Source of the DNA: Clostridiaceae bacterium
GTDB taxonomy: Bacteria > Bacillota > Clostridia > Lachnospirales > Lachnospiraceae
Direction: 5' to 3'
NCBI GenBank assembly: GCA_009911065.1
Contig: QXWR01000006.1
Location: forward strand, 91,112 to 155,111
Length of the DNA: 64,000 nucleotides
This document shows, in pieces, positions 52,777 to 62,170 of the stretch (position 1 is its first letter; each line of letters starts with the position of its first letter). The position numbers and the translations under genes were made by a program. The notes beneath the pieces are model-generated. The model made no database searches. It saw nothing but the letters and a program-made list of their open reading frames with translations, and was not told the origin of the DNA.

Positions 52777-52845
52777 AAACCTTTCTGACAGTGGGTATTC
52801 TTAAAAAGAAACATTCATATGGAGAATTTATTATATCTTTGGCAT

Positions 52846-53184
52846 ATGAAAAATTTGGAAAGCAATGAAGGTACATTATTTTCTAAATATTTTAATCAAG
52901 ATAGTGATTTAAAAACGATAGCAATATATGGTTTGGGAAAATTAGGAACTCTTTTTTATAACGAGATAAAAAGATTACCTGTACATATAAAATATGGGAT
53001 TGATAGGGAAAAGAAGAATTTTGATTCTATAATTATTAAAAAAGTAGATGAAAAATTAGATGATGTGGATTGTGTAGTAGTGGCAATTTTAAAGAATTAT
53101 AAAAATATAAAAGACCAATTAGAAGAGATTTATCCAGGAAGAGTGGTAACTTTAATTGACTTAATTCGTGGAGAGGGTGCATGA
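52846..53184 (+). CDS. Free-standing Rossmann-like module of the glycan cluster
   Basis: 112 residues from ATG 52846 (nine more if ATG 52819 is used). KTIAIYGLGKLGTLFYNEI, YGIDREKK and DCVVVAILKN are the recurrent features; no catalytic domain is attached. It is the first host gene right of the ICE, and its last four bases overlap the next start (ATGA). Before insertion it probably directly followed the GT2 gene at 28,555, which lacks this module, so the pair may act together. Confidence 0.65.
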   Translation: MKNLESNEGTLFSKYFNQDSDLKTIAIYGLGKLGTLFYNEIKRLPVHIKYGIDREKKNFDSIIIKKVDEKLDDVDCVVVAILKNYKNIKDQLEEIYPGRVVTLIDLIRGEGA

Positions 53185-54416
53185 AAAATATTTATGACAT
53201 AAGGGCAGAAAAAGATTTATATTTTTTGTTATCAGAAGATCTATCAACAGGCACATTTTCTATACACGAGAATGTTGCAATCATCATATATCTATACTAT
53301 GAAGAAACGTTAGAAAGATATTTAGATTATTTAAAAAATATACCAAAGAACATTCAGATTTATATTGTAACGAGTAGTGAGAATGTATATAAAACAATCG
53401 AACAATTGATATTGAAAAAGGGAGAACAAAAGATTGAATTAGTAATAAAAGAAAACAGAGGGAGAGATATAAGTGCATTATTAGTTGCATGTCGGGAAAT
53501 TTGCCTGAGACATAAGTATATTTGTTTCATCCATGATAAAAAAAAGAAAGATTATATTCCAGAAACAGATTTTTGTTTATGGATGGACAATCTATGGGGA
53601 AATACATTAGGGAGTGAAAATTATATATTAAATGTATTGAATTTGTTTGAAAGTAATGAACAAATTGGAGTTTTGGCTCCACCTGAACCCATGGGACAAT
53701 ATTTGAATGTATGGTATGTCAATGGATGGGGGAAAAATTTTGAGTTAACTCAAAAACTGGCAAAGGAATTGAATTTACATTGCAATTTAAGTATTGATAA
53801 ATCTCCCATAACGTTAGGAACTGTTTTTTGGGCTAGAAGTGATGCTCTCCAGAAAATTTTAAAAAAAGAGTGGAAATATGAAGACTTTGATGAGGAACCA
53901 TTAAAGGATGATGGTACGATTAGCCATGTTATAGAAAGAATCATAGGATATGTAGCTCAGGATGCTGGGTATGATGTAGGCACAGTAATGAATCTTTCTT
54001 ATGCAAGTAAATTACTATCTTATACTCAGAGAAATTTTTGGACAGCAAGTCAGCTGATACAAAATGGTTATGGATTATCCAATATTGAAAAATTTTCTGT
54101 CAAATCAAAGGAATTATTTCATTTTTGTATGAAATATGAAAAGGTATATTTATATGGGGCTGGAAAAATAGGAAAATGTTGTTTGCATTTATTGCGGGCA
54201 GGAGGATTTGAACCAAAAGGATATATTGTATCTCATCTAAATTCCAACCATAGACAAGAGGTGGAAGGAGTTTCCATAGATTTGCTAGAAAATATCAATG
54301 GTGTTGAAAAGATAGGAATTATTATAACCGTAGATATAAATTTGCAATCAGAAATTGAAAATAATTTGCAATCAAGAGGACTAACAAATTACATAAAATA
54401 TATAGAAAAGGATTGA
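53181..54416 (+). CDS. Rhamnan synthesis F (RgpF)-like transferase with C-terminal Rossmann-like module
   Basis: 411 residues. VAIIIYLYYEETLERYLDYL, IKENRGRDISALLVACREI, KYICFIHDKKKKD and TLGTVFWARSDALQKIL match the RgpF family, glycosyltransferases of rhamnose-containing wall glycans. The C terminus (KVYLYGAGKIGKCCLHLL, GYIVSHLN, IGIIITVD) is the recurrent module. AT-rich like the block left of the ICE. Confidence 0.83.
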   Translation: MKNIYDIRAEKDLYFLLSEDLSTGTFSIHENVAIIIYLYYEETLERYLDYLKNIPKNIQIYIVTSSENVYKTIEQLILKKGEQKIELVIKENRGRDISALLVACREICLRHKYICFIHDKKKKDYIPETDFCLWMDNLWGNTLGSENYILNVLNLFESNEQIGVLAPPEPMGQYLNVWYVNGWGKNFELTQKLAKELNLHCNLSIDKSPITLGTVFWARSDALQKILKKEWKYEDFDEEPLKDDGTISHVIERIIGYVAQDAGYDVGTVMNLSYASKLLSYTQRNFWTASQLIQNGYGLSNIEKFSVKSKELFHFCMKYEKVYLYGAGKIGKCCLHLLRAGGFEPKGYIVSHLNSNHRQEVEGVSIDLLENINGVEKIGIIITVDINLQSEIENNLQSRGLTNYIKYIEKD

Positions 54417-54420
54417 ATAT

Positions 54421-54933
54421 ATGAAGAATAAGCTTACTAAAAATATATCCATAAAAACAAATTTATTTTCAATAATTTCACTAATATTATGTGGTTTTAG
54501 CTGCTATTTTATTTATACAGAAGTGAAAAATAAAAAACATCAACAAGATCAACAAAACCGGATTCATGTGCTTTCTGACCATTTTCAATTACTAAATCAT
54601 TGGTTGGAACTCAAGAATGAGGGCAAGAATTTAGTTACTTATTTTAAAGATATGGGATATCATCACATAGCTATTTATGGCATGGCAGAACTCGCCAACC
54701 GTCTGTGTGAGGAGTTAGAGGGCAGTTCGGTTTGCGTTGATTATGGAATAGACCGAGATATTGCATGTACCATTGGACGAATGGACACCGTGTATTTTCC
54801 AGAGGATGATTTGCCGGAAACGGATGTAATTGTAGTTACGCCATATTCTTCTTTTGATGTGATCAAAGAAATTTTGGAAAAGAAAGTAAGCTGCCCAATT
54901 GTTTCATTGGAAGATGTTGTATGGAGTGTTTAA
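54421..54933 (+). CDS. Membrane-anchored Rossmann-like module
   Basis: 170 residues. One N-terminal helix (LFSIISLILCGFSCYFIY), a short linker, then HIAIYGMAELANRLCEELE, YGIDRDI and DVIVVTPYSSFD, a module variant with AxxAN in the loop. It has no catalytic domain. It begins four bases after the RgpF-like gene, so it may tether the transferase complex to the membrane (inference). Confidence 0.6.
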   Translation: MKNKLTKNISIKTNLFSIISLILCGFSCYFIYTEVKNKKHQQDQQNRIHVLSDHFQLLNHWLELKNEGKNLVTYFKDMGYHHIAIYGMAELANRLCEELEGSSVCVDYGIDRDIACTIGRMDTVYFPEDDLPETDVIVVTPYSSFDVIKEILEKKVSCPIVSLEDVVWSV

Positions 54934-54998
54934 ATTTGAGAATAAAACATGCAAGCTGGCCTGGATGATGGATTCAGTGTTTCAGGAAAGAGGAAAAC

Positions 54999-56075
54999 AT
55001 GATTAAGATAATTTCTTTTTATTTGCCACAATTCCATGAGATACCAGAAAATAATGACGTATGGGGAAAAGGATTTACGGAATGGACCAATGTAAAAAAA
55101 GCCTATCCGTTGTTTTTTAGACATAATCAGCCAAGAAAACCTTTACATGAAAACTATTATAATCTTTTGGATGACGGGGTTATGGACTGGCAGGTTAAGC
55201 TGGCAAAAAAAGCTGGAATCTATGGGTTTTGTTTCTATCATTATTGGTTTGGGGGTAGGATGGTTCTGGAGAAACCGGTGAAAATACTACTTGAGAACAA
55301 ACAAATTGATTTCCATTTTTGCTTTTCCTGGGCAAATGAACCATGGACGAAAACTTGGCATGGAGCAGGAGGAAAAAAGGAAATCAGTATTCCACAAGTT
55401 TATGGAGGCGAAGAAGAATGGAAGGCGCACTATGAGTATTTTCGGCCTTATTTTATGGATGAAAGATACATAAAAAAAGAGAATCGTCCGATTTTATTGA
55501 TTTATCGTTTGAGAAATATTCCTCACTTTAATGATCGGATTCGCTTTTGGAACGAGTGTGCAAAAAGGGATGGATTCGATGGTATTTTTGTTGTATCTAT
55601 GAATATTTGCCGTGAAAATGCAGGAAAAAGTCGCTGGGTAAATGGGGAAGTAGATTTTGAACCAAATAAATCTAGGGCTGAAATCATGCAGAACCCTTTC
55701 TTTTTGCAGCCTAAAGAGGGAAAAAGCTTGTTTTGGAACCGTTATGCAGTTCGGTCTGCCAGTTATAAGAAGGTGAATGAAAAAATGCTTCAGACACCTC
55801 ATGGAAAAAATCAATTTCGGACTGTATTTGTCGATTTTGATGATTCTCCAAGACGGGGAATAAGAGCTGTTATAACAAAAGGCTCTACACCTGGAAAATT
55901 TGGAAAATATCTCAGAAAAGCTATCCAAAAAAGTAAAAAGGAAGGTAATTTTTATTTGTTTATTAATGCCTGGAATGAATGGGGAGAAGGAAATTATCTG
56001 GAGCCGGATACCAGGCATGGATATAGTTATCTAAGGCAAATAAAACGGATCTTACAGGAGGAAGACTGTGATTAA
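54999..56075 (+). CDS. WbsX-like glycan protein with GH99-like domain
   Basis: 358 residues. IISFYLPQFHEIPENNDVWG, GFTEWTNVKKA, YGFCFYHYWFGG, FSWANEPW and FINAWNEWGEGNYLEPD are the marks of the WbsX family, found in O-antigen and rhamnose-glycan clusters as presumed glycosyltransferases. It overlaps the next gene by eight bases, and base composition is now higher in GC than in the block before. Confidence 0.9.
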   Translation: MIKIISFYLPQFHEIPENNDVWGKGFTEWTNVKKAYPLFFRHNQPRKPLHENYYNLLDDGVMDWQVKLAKKAGIYGFCFYHYWFGGRMVLEKPVKILLENKQIDFHFCFSWANEPWTKTWHGAGGKKEISIPQVYGGEEEWKAHYEYFRPYFMDERYIKKENRPILLIYRLRNIPHFNDRIRFWNECAKRDGFDGIFVVSMNICRENAGKSRWVNGEVDFEPNKSRAEIMQNPFFLQPKEGKSLFWNRYAVRSASYKKVNEKMLQTPHGKNQFRTVFVDFDDSPRRGIRAVITKGSTPGKFGKYLRKAIQKSKKEGNFYLFINAWNEWGEGNYLEPDTRHGYSYLRQIKRILQEEDCD

Positions 56076-57453
56076 AGTATCAGTAGTCATACCTGTTTAC
56101 AATGGAGAGGCATATTTAGAAGAATGCATGGACAGTATCCTTTTTCAAACTTTAAAAGAAATTGAAGTAATCTGTGTGGATGACGGTTCAACTGACCATT
56201 GTTCTGAATTGTTACAGAAATATAAAGAGATGGATAGCCGGGTGAAGGTTATTATAAACCAACGAAACTATGGACCAGGAACATCCCGCAATAAAGGTTT
56301 GGAAAAGGCAAGAGGAAAATATGTGATATTTTTAGATGCAGATGATGTGTTTGAGAAAGAACTGTTGGAGCTGGCTTTTTCCAGAGCAGAAATTTATCAA
56401 ACAGACATTTGCATTTTTCGAGAGGATGAGTTTAGCGATTCCATAAAAAAACGTACCGAGTATCCTTATTCCCGTTTTTCCATAGAGAAATTAGAGAAAA
56501 GAGGAGTTTTTTCGCCAAACGATGTGAAAGATGTTCTCTTTAATCTGTGGAATGGATGGGCATGGGACAAGCTGTTTTTGAGGGAGTTTGTTCTGGAAAA
56601 TGGACTTTGGTTTCAGGAAATGTGGTCGTCAGAGGATGGCTTTTTTGTCCATGCAGCCATGGCTTCGGCAAAGAGATTGACCTGTTTAAATAAGGTTTTG
56701 GTTCATCACAGAGTCAACCGGTCTTCTAGTACTTCTAACAGCAAAGATAGTTCTTGGGAATGTTGTTGTTTCTATTTGGAGAAATTGTATGCCTATTTAA
56801 CTCAAAAGGGCTTGTATGAAACTTTTGAAAAAAGTTTTATCAACTGGGTTCCAGCCTTTTTATATTGGAATTTTTTGACTTTAAAGGAAGCCAATCGAAA
56901 TCAATTATTTTACAAAATGAAAAATCATATTTGGACTGTCTTTGAGTTGACAAAATATGACCGCAGACAATTCTATAATCCATTTTATTATTGGATGATT
57001 CATACAGTCAAAGCAAGTGACTGTTTTGAAGAATGTAAAATCCCTGTAGATAAAACAGGAAGGTGGATGTTCATGTTCCGGGAAAATGAGGAGAAGATGG
57101 AAGCATTGTTTCGGTATATGGAAAAGAGACAATACAAGGGAGCTGTATGGGGAGCAGGGGAAAGAGGGATTGTATTTTTAGACAGATATGGCGGAAGAAA
57201 AGAATTAAAAAAGGTGTTTGATAAAGACGGTAAGAAGACAGGACAAGTCATAAAAGGCGGGTATTTAGTGGAAACTTTTAACGATTCTTCTTGCAAGGAA
57301 ATTGATTTGATCATTGTTACAAATACGGATTATTACGAATCTATAGTATCGGATGTAAAGAAAACTTGTTCAAATATCCAAGTGTTTGATCTGGAGGCAT
57401 ATCAGGACCCTGTATTGTCCTTTCCGTTTCGCTTGGAGGAATGGATTCAATAG
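56068..57453 (+). CDS. GT2 glycosyltransferase with C-terminal Rossmann-like module
   Basis: 461 residues. KVSVVIPVYNGEAYLEECM, VICVDDGSTD and FLDADDVFE are GT-A motifs; DKLFLREFVLENGLWF and EDGFFVHAAMA are acceptor-side features. After about residue 345 comes the module (KGAVWGAGERGIVFLDRYG, LKKVFDKDGK, DLIIVTNTD). GGAGGAAG precedes the start. Homologous along its length to the GT2 gene at 59,481. Confidence 0.9.
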   Translation: MIKVSVVIPVYNGEAYLEECMDSILFQTLKEIEVICVDDGSTDHCSELLQKYKEMDSRVKVIINQRNYGPGTSRNKGLEKARGKYVIFLDADDVFEKELLELAFSRAEIYQTDICIFREDEFSDSIKKRTEYPYSRFSIEKLEKRGVFSPNDVKDVLFNLWNGWAWDKLFLREFVLENGLWFQEMWSSEDGFFVHAAMASAKRLTCLNKVLVHHRVNRSSSTSNSKDSSWECCCFYLEKLYAYLTQKGLYETFEKSFINWVPAFLYWNFLTLKEANRNQLFYKMKNHIWTVFELTKYDRRQFYNPFYYWMIHTVKASDCFEECKIPVDKTGRWMFMFRENEEKMEALFRYMEKRQYKGAVWGAGERGIVFLDRYGGRKELKKVFDKDGKKTGQVIKGGYLVETFNDSSCKEIDLIIVTNTDYYESIVSDVKKTCSNIQVFDLEAYQDPVLSFPFRLEEWIQ

Positions 57454-57473
57454 TTTTGGGAGGAAACTGATTT

Positions 57474-58556
57474 ATGAAAAAGGCAGACATATGTTATAAA
57501 ATCAACAAAATTCAGTCAGCATTGCAGGATGAACAATCCAAAATTTTGTTTGATGCAAGATTAAATTACAGCATTACCAAGAACAATCGATTGTTTTATG
57601 AAGCAGTAGACTCATTTGAAAACAAATGGTATTGTCCGGAACTGGAGCAATTTTTGTCGAGAACCAATGGTAAGGAAATAATTCTTTGGGGATGGGGATA
57701 TCATGGCAGGGAGACTAAGCGTGTATTGGATTTATGTCATTGTACCATCCATTATTTATGTGATCGTGATGAACATAAAATTGGCACAAAGATCGAAGGC
57801 ATTTCGGTTATTTCTCCAGAGGAAGTTTTTGAAAATCATAGAGATTCTTCTGTAATTATTGGGTCAGAGAGGTATAAAGACCAGATGAGACAGGAATTAT
57901 TGCTTCATAATTTCCCGGAAAGGAATATTTTGTATCCCTGTTATGACCATTTGCAGGCACAGACAGATAAGAAGCAGTATTTTGATGTTTTTGGTCCGGT
58001 GGAGAATGAGGTATTTATTGATGCAGGCGCTTATGATGGGAATACGATTTTGAATTTTGTAAATTGGTCAGAGGAAAAATATCAAAAAATTATTGCAATG
58101 GAACCGTTGAGGGAAATGAAGGAGAAAATCGATTCCATGTGTAAAAAGAACAATTTGGAACGCATTGTTATAGAAGAGGCAGCAGCATGGGACAAGGAGG
58201 AGGAACTCTTTTTTACAGAGGACAGAGCCGGGTCCAGAGTGGAAACAAAGGGAAACCTGTGTATACAAGGAAAAACGATTGATAGCTTGTCTATAAAAGA
58301 TAAGGTTACTTTTATTAAGATGGATGTGGAGGGAAGCGAATTAAAAGCTTTGGAAGGAGCGAAACAAACGATCCAAAGAGATTGTCCTCGGCTGGCAGTC
58401 AGCCTTTATCATAAGCCGGAAGATATTATTGACCTGCCATATTATATTTTAGAATTGGTTCCAGATTATAAATTTTATATCAGACATTATACTTCGAATT
58501 GGAATGAGACTGTTTTATATGCAGTTTTCCATTCAAGTCAGAATAAAGCAGAATAA
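57474..58556 (+). CDS. FkbM methyltransferase with N-terminal Rossmann-like module
   Basis: 360 residues. The module occupies residues about 65-160 (EIILWGWGYHGRETKRVL, YLCDRDEHK, SSVIIGSERYKD). The FkbM core follows: FIDAGAYDGNTILNFV, AMEPLREM, FIKMDVEGSELKALEGA. Same layout as the protein at 18,547, which suggests an old duplication within the cluster. GGAGG lies upstream. Confidence 0.9.
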   Translation: MKKADICYKINKIQSALQDEQSKILFDARLNYSITKNNRLFYEAVDSFENKWYCPELEQFLSRTNGKEIILWGWGYHGRETKRVLDLCHCTIHYLCDRDEHKIGTKIEGISVISPEEVFENHRDSSVIIGSERYKDQMRQELLLHNFPERNILYPCYDHLQAQTDKKQYFDVFGPVENEVFIDAGAYDGNTILNFVNWSEEKYQKIIAMEPLREMKEKIDSMCKKNNLERIVIEEAAAWDKEEELFFTEDRAGSRVETKGNLCIQGKTIDSLSIKDKVTFIKMDVEGSELKALEGAKQTIQRDCPRLAVSLYHKPEDIIDLPYYILELVPDYKFYIRHYTSNWNETVLYAVFHSSQNKAE

Positions 58557-58579
58557 AGAAACTTAATATGGGAGGGATT

Positions 58580-59470
58580 ATGTATCAATGTATTTTGTGG
58601 GGAGACGGGAGAGATTATGATCGATACATAAATGCAGTTCGATACCAGGAATTATCCGGCCACATTCATGTGATGGGGATTACATCAAAGGCAACCATTT
58701 ACAGAAAAATTGACGGATATGCTTTTATCCACAAGAGTCAGTTGGGAGATTATGATTTTGATCTTTTGATTATTATGAGCGTCAGTCATTTGGAGGAAAT
58801 TCGGTCGGAAGCGGAAACGATGGGAATCCATGAGGAGAAAATTCTATCCTGTGAGGTGTTTTCTCTGCCAAATCTGGATTTGGATAAATATATGGAGATC
58901 AAGAAACGGAAACTGACTATTTTTTCCAATATTTGTTGGGGTGGGATTGTTTATTCCCGTTTAAAACTGAAGTTCCGGTCTCCACTCATCAATTTGTACA
59001 TTCTGGACTGGGATTATATCAAGCTGCTGGAAAATCCAAAAACGTATATGGAACAGCCATTGGTTTTTGAAAAGTGGCAGTGGAATGATCTTCAGAACCG
59101 GGAAATTCCGGTATGTATGTGTGGGGATGTTCGTATTTATTTTAGCCATTACAGCAATTTTGAAGAGGCAGACCAGATATGGAATAAACGAAAAAGGAGA
59201 ATCCACTGGGAGGATATTTTTGTCATGATGTATACGAATCATAGGGATGTGGCACAAGCATTCACAAAACTTCCCTATGAGAACAAGGTGTGTTTTGTGC
59301 CTTTTGAGACAAAGGAGAACTCCCTTTTTTACATGGATTATCAGCATCAAAATGAGATGAAAGCCGTGGATCTTTGGACTATAGTAAACGGAACGGCATC
59401 TGGAATCTACAAATACTATAATCTTTTGGATTTACTCCATGGCGACCGGATAAAAGGCAGGCTGGAATAG
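58580..59470 (+). CDS. DUF1919 protein with N-terminal Rossmann-like module
   Basis: 296 residues from ATG 58580, five bases after GGAGG; a start at 58568 precedes the ribosome site. The module (CILWGDGRDYDRYINAV, HVMGITSK, DLLIIMSVSHLEE) is followed by DUF1919 (TIFSNICWGGIVYSRL, SPLINLYI, YMEQPLVFEKWQ, KRRIHWEDIFVMMYT). This is the intact paralogue of the interrupted gene at 21,435 and shows what its product should be. Confidence 0.82.
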   Translation: MYQCILWGDGRDYDRYINAVRYQELSGHIHVMGITSKATIYRKIDGYAFIHKSQLGDYDFDLLIIMSVSHLEEIRSEAETMGIHEEKILSCEVFSLPNLDLDKYMEIKKRKLTIFSNICWGGIVYSRLKLKFRSPLINLYILDWDYIKLLENPKTYMEQPLVFEKWQWNDLQNREIPVCMCGDVRIYFSHYSNFEEADQIWNKRKRRIHWEDIFVMMYTNHRDVAQAFTKLPYENKVCFVPFETKENSLFYMDYQHQNEMKAVDLWTIVNGTASGIYKYYNLLDLLHGDRIKGRLE

Positions 59471-59480
59471 GAGAAAATGA

Positions 59481-60854
59481 ATGATAAAGGTATCTGTAAT
59501 TGTTCCTGTTTTGAATGGGATAAGTTATATAAACGAGTGTATGGACAGTCTGATTTCACAGACCTTAAAGGAAATAGAGATCCTTGTAATTGATGCAGGG
59601 TCAACGGACGGAACATTGGAGATACTGGAAGAGTATGTTCAAAAAGACAGCCGGGTTATGCTGCTTCATTCGCAGCAAAAGAGTATGGGGCATCAGACAA
59701 ACCTGGGAATCCAGACGGCATCGGGAGAGTACATCGGATTTTGTGAAGCAGATGATTATTTGGCATCCGGTATGCTGGAACATTTGTACCAGACTGGAAA
59801 GAGTAAAGATCTTGATTTTATTAAATCGGATTTTGACATGTTTGTTACCAGTTCAGAAGGCCGGATTTTTCTGAATTATCATATTTTGCCTCCTGAAAAA
59901 AGAGCGTTGTATGGAAACGTGATTCATCCAAAAGATCATCCGGATTTGCTTCACCGGGATGTGAATATGTGGAATGGAATCTATAAGCGCAGATGGATTT
60001 TGGAAAATAAAATCCGGTTGAATGAAACGCCAAAAGCGGCATTTCAGGATGTGGGTTTTATTTTACAGACGTTTCTTCTGGCAGACCGGGGGATGTATGT
60101 GCATGAGGATGCCAATAAATACCGGCGTGACAATATAAACTCTTCCGTATATGACCAGCAAAGTCTGTTGTTTGTGGTACAGGAGTTTGCATTTTTCATG
60201 GGAATTTTACAAGAGCGGCAGATAGCAGAGAAAAGGACTCTGGCTGTCATTTTAAAACGTTTCCTTGGATTGTTCTGCGGATTTTACAGACGGCTGCCGG
60301 AATGGCCTTTGGTTTCGGAAGAAACGAAGGAGGCTGTGGGAAGGTTCAAAGGATTGCTGGAAAAATGTTATTCCTGTCTGGATTATGGGGATTTGCTGTA
60401 TGAGGGGCTGGATACGTCTATAGAGTTAAAGATGCTTTTGGAGGACCATCCATTGCTGGATGGTTATGAAAGACAGCTGGAACAAATCCGAAGAAAAAGT
60501 TTAAATGATTTTTACACTTATGTAATGAAATATGAAAAAGCGGTGATTTTTGGAGCGGGGGAGAGAGGGATGTCTTGCTTGGGACTGCTTCAAAGAAATC
60601 AATATCAAGGAGTGATCGGCTTTTGTGATAACAATTCGTCCTTATGGGGAAGCCGGCGAATGGGATTGGAGATTTTGTGTCCGGACAAGGTGGAAAAAGA
60701 GGGGGTTCTTTTTATTGTTGCTCATGGGGATGATGGACGGTGGAAACAGATTTATGACCAGCTGATTTCCATGGGAGCAGATGCAAAACAGATCTGCAGG
60801 GCAGCAGATGTAATTCCACATCATGCTTTGGAATTAAGGTTAGGGGAGGAATGA
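59481..60854 (+). CDS. GT2 glycosyltransferase with C-terminal Rossmann-like module
   Basis: 457 residues. KVSVIVPVLNGISYINECM, LVIDAGSTDGTLE and FCEADDYLASGM (EADD in place of the usual DADD) form the GT-A site; the middle has MWNGIYKRRWILEN. The C-terminal module is KAVIFGAGERGMSCLGLL with GFCDNNSSLWG and GVLFIVAHGDD. It ends one base before the next gene. Confidence 0.9.
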   Translation: MIKVSVIVPVLNGISYINECMDSLISQTLKEIEILVIDAGSTDGTLEILEEYVQKDSRVMLLHSQQKSMGHQTNLGIQTASGEYIGFCEADDYLASGMLEHLYQTGKSKDLDFIKSDFDMFVTSSEGRIFLNYHILPPEKRALYGNVIHPKDHPDLLHRDVNMWNGIYKRRWILENKIRLNETPKAAFQDVGFILQTFLLADRGMYVHEDANKYRRDNINSSVYDQQSLLFVVQEFAFFMGILQERQIAEKRTLAVILKRFLGLFCGFYRRLPEWPLVSEETKEAVGRFKGLLEKCYSCLDYGDLLYEGLDTSIELKMLLEDHPLLDGYERQLEQIRRKSLNDFYTYVMKYEKAVIFGAGERGMSCLGLLQRNQYQGVIGFCDNNSSLWGSRRMGLEILCPDKVEKEGVLFIVAHGDDGRWKQIYDQLISMGADAKQICRAADVIPHHALELRLGEE

Positions 60855-60855
60855 C

Positions 60856-62085
60856 ATGGCAAGAGTAATACCAGTGGTGACGACAACGGATCGTTCTTAT
60901 GTTTTAAACTGTTATGTTGCGATTTTTTCCATTATTCAGGCATCAAACAAGGAAGATTTCTACAAGATTCATGTATTGATAACCGATTTATCAAAGGAAG
61001 ATACAGAACTTTTGGAGAGCTTATCCGGGGAAAATGTTTCGGTTACATGTATGGAGATTTCGGATGTGGTAAGGAATGCCGGACTGCAGCAGGTGCTTCA
61101 TTTTCCGGTACAGACCTATTACCGGATGTTTATTCCTCTGGTGCTGCCAGAGGAGAAAAAGATTCTCTATTTGGACTCGGATCTGTGTGTTCTTCGTGAT
61201 GTTGCAGAACTGTATGGGTGTGATTTGGAGGGACATGCAGTGGGGGTTGTGAGGGATGTGCCTTGTCCTCATTTGGATGGACATGACAGAGAGCTTGGGG
61301 ATTTCAGCTGTGAAAAAACATTCAATTCTGGTGTGCTGTTAATGGATACAGAGGCTTTTGAGAGGGAGCATATTCGGGAAAAATGTCTGGCCCTGTTACT
61401 GGAGGATTATAAGAGGGAAGAGAGAAAGCTTATTTATGCGGATAATGATGCCCTAAACATGGTTTTATATGAAAAGGGTAAGATGCTGGAGGATGGATGG
61501 AATTTTCAGTGGCAGTATTTAAACGATCCAGAGATTATTTATGAAGGCCACAGAGACCGGTATCTGGCCACAGCAAAAAATCCATATATTGTACATTTTG
61601 CAGGGAAAATAAAGCCCTGGACCCATCCGGATTATCCTCTGGCCAATGTGTTTTGGGACCTTGCACAACAGACAAAGGTTTATGGAAAAATTGTTTATAA
61701 AAATATAGTGGATCTTCAGAGACAGAAATCTGCTTTTGATTGTTTTGAAAATTATCAGTTTCCTTTTTCTCTGATTCCTGCAGACAGCCGGATTGCCTTA
61801 TATGGCGCTGGTGAGGTAGGGAAAGCATTTTTTGGACAGATGGAGCTTTTGCACTATGGGGAGATTTCTTTGTGGGCGGACCGTGATTATGAGAAGCTGG
61901 AAAAGAAGGGATTTTCGGTGGAGGCTCCGGCAGAACTTCTGAAAAAAGAAGAGGAGTATTCCCATGTGATCGTTGCCATAGAAAGCAAGAAAACCGCCGA
62001 TGGGATTATAAATGAATTGAAAAAAATGGGGATTCCAGGAGAGAAACTTGTTTGGTCTATGTACAGGAAGGCTAAGAAAAAATAG
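60856..62085 (+). CDS. GT8 glycosyltransferase with C-terminal Rossmann-like module
   Basis: 409 residues. IPVVTTTDRSYVLNCYVAI, the DxD in ILYLDSDLCVLRDV, FNSGVLLMD and PYIVHFAGKIKPW identify family 8, retaining transferases that use UDP-glucose or UDP-galactose. The last 105 residues are the module (RIALYGAGEVGKAFFGQM, SLWADRDYEK, SHVIVAIES). TTAGGGGAGGAATG spans the ribosome site. Confidence 0.92.
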   Translation: MARVIPVVTTTDRSYVLNCYVAIFSIIQASNKEDFYKIHVLITDLSKEDTELLESLSGENVSVTCMEISDVVRNAGLQQVLHFPVQTYYRMFIPLVLPEEKKILYLDSDLCVLRDVAELYGCDLEGHAVGVVRDVPCPHLDGHDRELGDFSCEKTFNSGVLLMDTEAFEREHIREKCLALLLEDYKREERKLIYADNDALNMVLYEKGKMLEDGWNFQWQYLNDPEIIYEGHRDRYLATAKNPYIVHFAGKIKPWTHPDYPLANVFWDLAQQTKVYGKIVYKNIVDLQRQKSAFDCFENYQFPFSLIPADSRIALYGAGEVGKAFFGQMELLHYGEISLWADRDYEKLEKKGFSVEAPAELLKKEEEYSHVIVAIESKKTADGIINELKKMGIPGEKLVWSMYRKAKKK

Positions 62086-62170
62086 CATTAAGAAGATGGT
62101 AAGAGAGGGATGTAACCAGTAGAAATGGAAGCAGCGGACGGGAAACAACAAGTGAAAGAGGATGAGGTGA

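Larger units (their letters stand above)
29424..52810 (+). mobile_element. Integrative conjugative element, Tn1549/CTn5-like, about 23.4 kb
   Basis: GC-rich DNA interrupting an AT-rich glycan cluster, with a full transfer set (PcfB, VirD4, Maff2, VirB6, PrgI, VirB4, NlpC/P60 hydrolase, MobC, relaxase) and a large serine recombinase at the right end. Boundaries: TTCTTAA-T-AAGAA at 29424-29436 and TTCTTAA-A-AAGAA at 52798-52810 match at 12 of 13 bases. Joining the outer flanks gives a 19-bp palindrome, TGTTTCTTA-A-TAAGAAACA, a plausible attB. The inner flanks carry inverted CAGTG (52789-52793) and CACTG (29437-29441). The insertion then leaves the GT2 gene intact. Order and content match clostridial elements related to Tn1549; the recombinase type is as in CTn5-like members. 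Confidence 0.9.

Noticed and set aside
29424..52810. ICE inserted in a tRNA gene
   Set aside because: No tRNA-like sequence at either end; the flanks are glycan genes.
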